The notes beneath the pieces are model-generated. The model worked only from the letters and a program-made list of their open reading frames with translations, had not been told where the DNA came from and made no database searches. The position numbers and the translations under genes are program-made. Of a DNA stretch of 37,061 nucleotides, positions 35,201 through 37,061 are shown in pieces (position 1 is the first letter of the stretch; every line of letters starts with the position of its first letter). Origin of the DNA: CG2-30-36-16 sp964372115 (GTDB lineage Bacteria; Bacteroidota; Ignavibacteria; Ignavibacteriales; Ignavibacteriaceae); contig CAYJPN010000047.1 of NCBI GenBank assembly GCA_964372115.1, forward strand, positions 1-37,061, written 5' to 3'.

Positions 35201-36797
35201 TCAAAATTCGGGCAGCAGAATATTCTCAACTGGTGCGAATTATATTTACAATGGAGCGTCGGCACAAAATACCGGCTCGGGCTTACCATCTCAGGTAAAT
35301 GATTTAAAAATAGACAACTCAACCGGGGTTAGTCTTACTGCGCCTACCACTATTAATGGGATATTGTACTTATCTAACGGAGAATTTGAAAACAATCCGG
35401 TGAATGTAACTCTTGCCAATGGAAAAACTATTTCCATAAATTCAGGTACTTTTTCTGTCGCACCGATTTTCGGCCCGGCTATTAATGTTGAATATACAGG
35501 CTCTACCCAAGTTACAACCGGTTATGAAATCCCTTCATCGGACATTATAAACAATTTAACAGTTAACAAATCGGGTGGAATCATTCTTAACCAGAATGCA
35601 AAAGTAAATGGGACGCTTACTTTAACATCCGGAAATATTACTACAGGCGCAAATACACTAACACTTGGCTCATCCACATCTAACCTCGGTTTACTAACTC
35701 CTGGAACCGGAAAAATTGTCGGTAATTTTAAACGCTGGTTTGCGGCTTCAACCATAAGCGATGTGTTGTTTCCGGTGGGAACTACCGGCAACTATAGGCC
35801 TGCAAGCGTAAGTTTCACTACTGCGCCGGGAACAGGGGGAACGATCACTTCGTTTTTTACAGCTACTAACCCCGGGACTAATGGTTTACCTTTAAATGAC
35901 GGCGGAATTAGTTTAACTAATGTTAGTCCGGACGGTTATTGGACATTACAAACCGGCGACGGGCTTACCGGTGGGATTTACACTCTTGATTTATCTGCCG
36001 ATGCATTTTCCGGTGTTGACGATTTTTCAAAATTGCACTTAATAAAAAGGGGAAACAGCGGAAGCGCCTGGGCTTTAGAAGGAACGCATAGTGCCTGCAC
36101 AGGTTCCAACGCTTGTCCTATTATTCACCGGGCAGATTTGAATACATTTTCTGAATTCGGTGTTGCTTCGACATCTGATAATCCTCTCCCGGTTGAACTA
36201 CTTTCATTTAATGCAAATAATATTTTCAATCAAGTAAAGTTAAACTGGAAAACCGCGACAGAGATTGATAACTATGGATTTGAAATAGAAAGAAAACAAT
36301 TTTCAGTTGGCAGTCTTCAGCCTTTAGGGGGCATTTGGGAAAATATTGGTTTTGTAAACGGGCATGGAAACAGTAATTCGCCAAAAGAATATACATTCAT
36401 TGATGAAAATCCGGGGAGCGGAAAATTTGAATACAGACTAAAACAAATGGATAACAATGGCAATTTCGGTTATTCGGCTGCAATTGAAGTTGAGATAAAC
36501 CAGCTTCCAACGGAGTTTAAGCTTTATCAAAATTACCCTAATCCGTTTAACCCATCAACAACAATTAAATATTCAATTCCTTTTGTAGAGACGCGTGGCG
36601 GTGCGTCTATACAAAACATTTTATTAAAAATTTATGATGTGCTCGGCAACGAAATTGCCACACTTGTAAATGAAAACAAAGCAGCCGGGGTTTATGAAGT
36701 TGAATTTAATGCATCCATGCTGCCATCCGGCATATATTTTTACAGGCTGCGGGCTGGCGATTATGATATGGTAAAAAAATTAATTTTGATGAAGTAA
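32286..36797 (+). CDS. Giant T9SS-secreted beta-helix protein with perfect internal repeats
   Basis: The 1503-residue protein has a signal peptide (about 1-20). It then has four units of about 219 residues, each opening with a TWxxG...LTV/VTINDGITL strand block and going through GDWYGVYVDGNG, NFDYCTIKYGGGS and several PTINNNTISNN turns: a right-handed parallel beta-helix. Unit 1 is diverged; units 2-4 (from about residue 224 to 848) are identical at DNA level. A second beta-rich region follows (about 900-1200, e.g. GIILNQNAKVNGTLTLTSGN), then LPVELLSFNA (a common domain just before sorting domains). The T9SS sorting domain runs from KLYQNYPNPFNPST (about 1411) to KKLILMK. A palindrome inserted in frame lies inside the sorting domain (36581-36616). 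It is probably a surface adhesin or polysaccharide-binding protein; no catalytic residues were identified. Confidence 0.9.
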   Translation: MKTFFAFLFCLFFAAYSLAFTTVSGDVSGQTWSSGTYYVTGNLTVNDNTTLTIQPGVVVKFASSIVMIVYGTIDAAGTSGSNIYFTSKNDNTIGETVDGSSGSPAAGDWYGIYVDGNGTNDGIANFDYCTIKYGGGSGSYQGNIAFYYSNAGTLTNSTSSYSLRNGIYITSSSPTINQNTISNNSLDGIYSNGVAPIITNNTFNNNSGYAANLTNTTTTAYSGNTGSGNGINGIKVIGTVTTNQTWTMGNNMPFILGGTVTINDGITLTLSENTIIKGETAGVLYCYGTLSAVATSGNEIKFTSIKDDNYGGDTNGDAAGSTPAAGDWYGVYVDGNGIYDGIANFDYCTIKYGGGSSGYPANISFYYSEAGTLTNSTSSYSIRYGVYSLGCSPTINNNTISNNTLDGIYANSSTPIITNNNLNDNIEYAANLNSITTTAYSGNTGSGNGINGIKVIGTVTTNQTWTMGNNMPFILGGTVTINDGITLTLSENTIIKGETAGVLYCYGTLSAVATSGNEIKFTSIKDDNYGGDTNGDAAGSTPAAGDWYGVYVDGNGIYDGIANFDYCTIKYGGGSSGYPANISFYYSEAGTLTNSTSSYSIRYGVYSLGCSPTINNNTISNNTLDGIYANSSTPIITNNNLNDNIEYAANLNSITTTAYSGNTGSGNGINGIKVIGTVTTNQTWTMGNNMPFILGGTVTINDGITLTLSENTIIKGETAGVLYCYGTLSAVATSGNEIKFTSIKDDNYGGDTNGDAAGSTPAAGDWYGVYVDGNGIYDGIANFDYCTIKYGGGSSGYPANISFYYSEAGTLTNSTSSYSIRYGVYSLGCSPTINNNTISNNTLDGIYATSSTPIITNNNLNDNSGYGAYIVSSTWTSYSGNSGSGNGTNSFAFASCQPTSNDITWSSTDLSFPFHLLTNHTINSPGTLTISSGSLKLPSPYYLTGTGNFALNSGATIEIGSLISSNGAAGNIQNSGSRIFSTGANYIYNGASAQNTGSGLPSQVNDLKIDNSTGVSLTAPTTINGILYLSNGEFENNPVNVTLANGKTISINSGTFSVAPIFGPAINVEYTGSTQVTTGYEIPSSDIINNLTVNKSGGIILNQNAKVNGTLTLTSGNITTGANTLTLGSSTSNLGLLTPGTGKIVGNFKRWFAASTISDVLFPVGTTGNYRPASVSFTTAPGTGGTITSFFTATNPGTNGLPLNDGGISLTNVSPDGYWTLQTGDGLTGGIYTLDLSADAFSGVDDFSKLHLIKRGNSGSAWALEGTHSACTGSNACPIIHRADLNTFSEFGVASTSDNPLPVELLSFNANNIFNQVKLNWKTATEIDNYGFEIERKQFSVGSLQPLGGIWENIGFVNGHGNSNSPKEYTFIDENPGSGKFEYRLKQMDNNGNFGYSAAIEVEINQLPTEFKLYQNYPNPFNPSTTIKYSIPFVETRGGASIQNILLKIYDVLGNEIATLVNENKAAGVYEVEFNASMLPSGIYFYRLRAGDYDMVKKLILMK
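32955..34830 (+). repeat. Perfect 657-bp tandem repeat, about 2.9 copies
   Basis: Reading the sequence at offsets of 657 bp (for example 33001, 33658 and 34315) gives identical bases from 32955 until 34830, where a C replaces A at 34831 and divergence starts. The unit encodes 219 residues, so the frame is kept. A fourth, diverged unit precedes it (about 32345-32954). Confidence 0.95.
36581..36616. repeat. 36-bp palindromic element inserted in frame
   Basis: TTTTGTAGAGACGC (36581-36594) and GCGTCTATACAAAA (36603-36616) are inverted repeats pairing at 13 of 14 positions around an 8-nt loop. The element encodes about twelve residues (FVETRGGASIQN) that are absent at the matching place of the two other sorting domains in the window. 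It resembles small REP- or MITE-like mobile hairpins. Confidence 0.7.
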
Positions 36798-36822
36798 TTT
36801 AAGGTGAAAATAGCACGCCGAC

Positions 36823-36849
36823 GACACGGATTGCACGGATTAACACGGA
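36823..36849 (+). repeat. Dispersed CACGGATT-type repeat, copy 1
   Basis: This 27-bp element contains CACGGATT twice and a third partial copy (ACACGGA), spaced about 9-10 bp apart. An identical 27-bp copy occurs 111 bp downstream at 36934-36960. Confidence 0.75.
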
Positions 36850-36933
36850 AGGGGCAATAAAAAAATAGTCTGCGGATATATGTTTCGTCTGAATAAAACT
36901 GCTGGCTGCGTTTGCGGGTATGGCACACAGACA

Positions 36934-37004
36934 GACACGGATTGCACGGATTAACACGGACAGAAAAAAAATAATAATCTGTGCAAATCTGTGAAATCCG
37001 TGTC
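36934..37004 (+). terminator. CACGGATT repeat copy 2 forming a long hairpin with a T-tract
   Basis: The second 27-bp copy (36934-36960) pairs imperfectly with its inverted relative at 36979-37004 (CTGTGCAAATCTGTG then AAATCCGTGTC). This gives a stem of roughly 26 bp with a few mismatches and an AT-rich loop. Eight T residues follow (37005-37012). It may act as terminator for the beta-helix gene as well as being a dispersed palindromic repeat. The short sequence to the window end holds nothing recognisable. Confidence 0.5.
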
Positions 37005-37061
37005 TTTTTTTTCCCCCCGCTAAAATATAATTGCTTGATGGAGTGGACAATTAATAGGAAT

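Noticed and set aside
36799..37050. Minus-strand open frame of 83 codons at the window end
   Set aside because: It consists largely of the CACGGATT repeat read through (SVLIRAIRV appears twice), so it is not a gene.

Overview
The window looks like a low-GC chromosomal segment from a Bacteroidota/Chlorobi-group bacterium, most probably Ignavibacteria. Three secreted proteins end in a type IX secretion (T9SS) sorting domain of the YQNYPNPFNP type. One clear promoter has the Bacteroidota TAnnTTTG -7 box. The window also carries many lipoproteins, a TonB-dependent receptor with a carboxypeptidase-like N-terminal domain, and a two-component-propeller (Reg_prop/Y_Y_Y) histidine kinase. No rRNA, tRNA, CRISPR array, transposase or phage gene was seen.

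Layout. (1) 1-3.5 kb, minus strand: a secreted TIM-barrel/glycoside-hydrolase-like protein that seems frameshifted at the window edge, and a secreted beta-helix/FN3/T9SS protein whose signal-peptide codons are built from a 7-bp tandem repeat. (2) 3.8-9.15 kb, plus strand: a tight housekeeping-like string of lysA (diaminopimelate decarboxylase), an S66 LD-carboxypeptidase, a small lipoprotein and priA. (3) 9.2-10.8 kb: a Yip1-family membrane protein and a PEGA lipoprotein. (4) 11.0-23.1 kb, all minus strand: a PAS-PAS-GAF histidine kinase, then an unusual run of exported hydrolases: an M23-like protein, two C45/penicillin-acylase-like proteins flanking an S41 peptidase, one intact and one truncated beta-lactamase-family serine hydrolase. 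Sensor modules lie at both ends of the run: an SBP_bac_3+Cache lipoprotein at one, and a Cache lipoprotein directly joined to a receiver-only response regulator at the other. (5) 23.2-31.5 kb: a divergently read TonB-dependent receptor behind a striking array of three 11-bp-phased TACCCAT-like heptamers, a propeller histidine kinase with its own NarL/LuxR-type response regulator, and a membrane-anchored AraC-type regulator. (6) 31.7-37 kb: a hypothetical protein overlapping a 1503-residue T9SS beta-helix protein that contains a perfect 657-bp tandem repeat and an in-frame palindromic insertion, followed by CACGGATT-type dispersed repeats.

The best candidate for an undescribed system is region 4 plus the start of region 5. 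It holds surface lipoprotein hydrolases acting on peptide, amide or lactam bonds, several sharing a C-x-K-D/E...PVAP tether. With them are two related periplasmic Cache sensors, a kinase-less receiver, an outer-membrane receptor and a phased operator. A role in sensing and harvesting peptide- or cell-wall-like material is an inference. All domain calls are by eye from motifs; no database search was possible.
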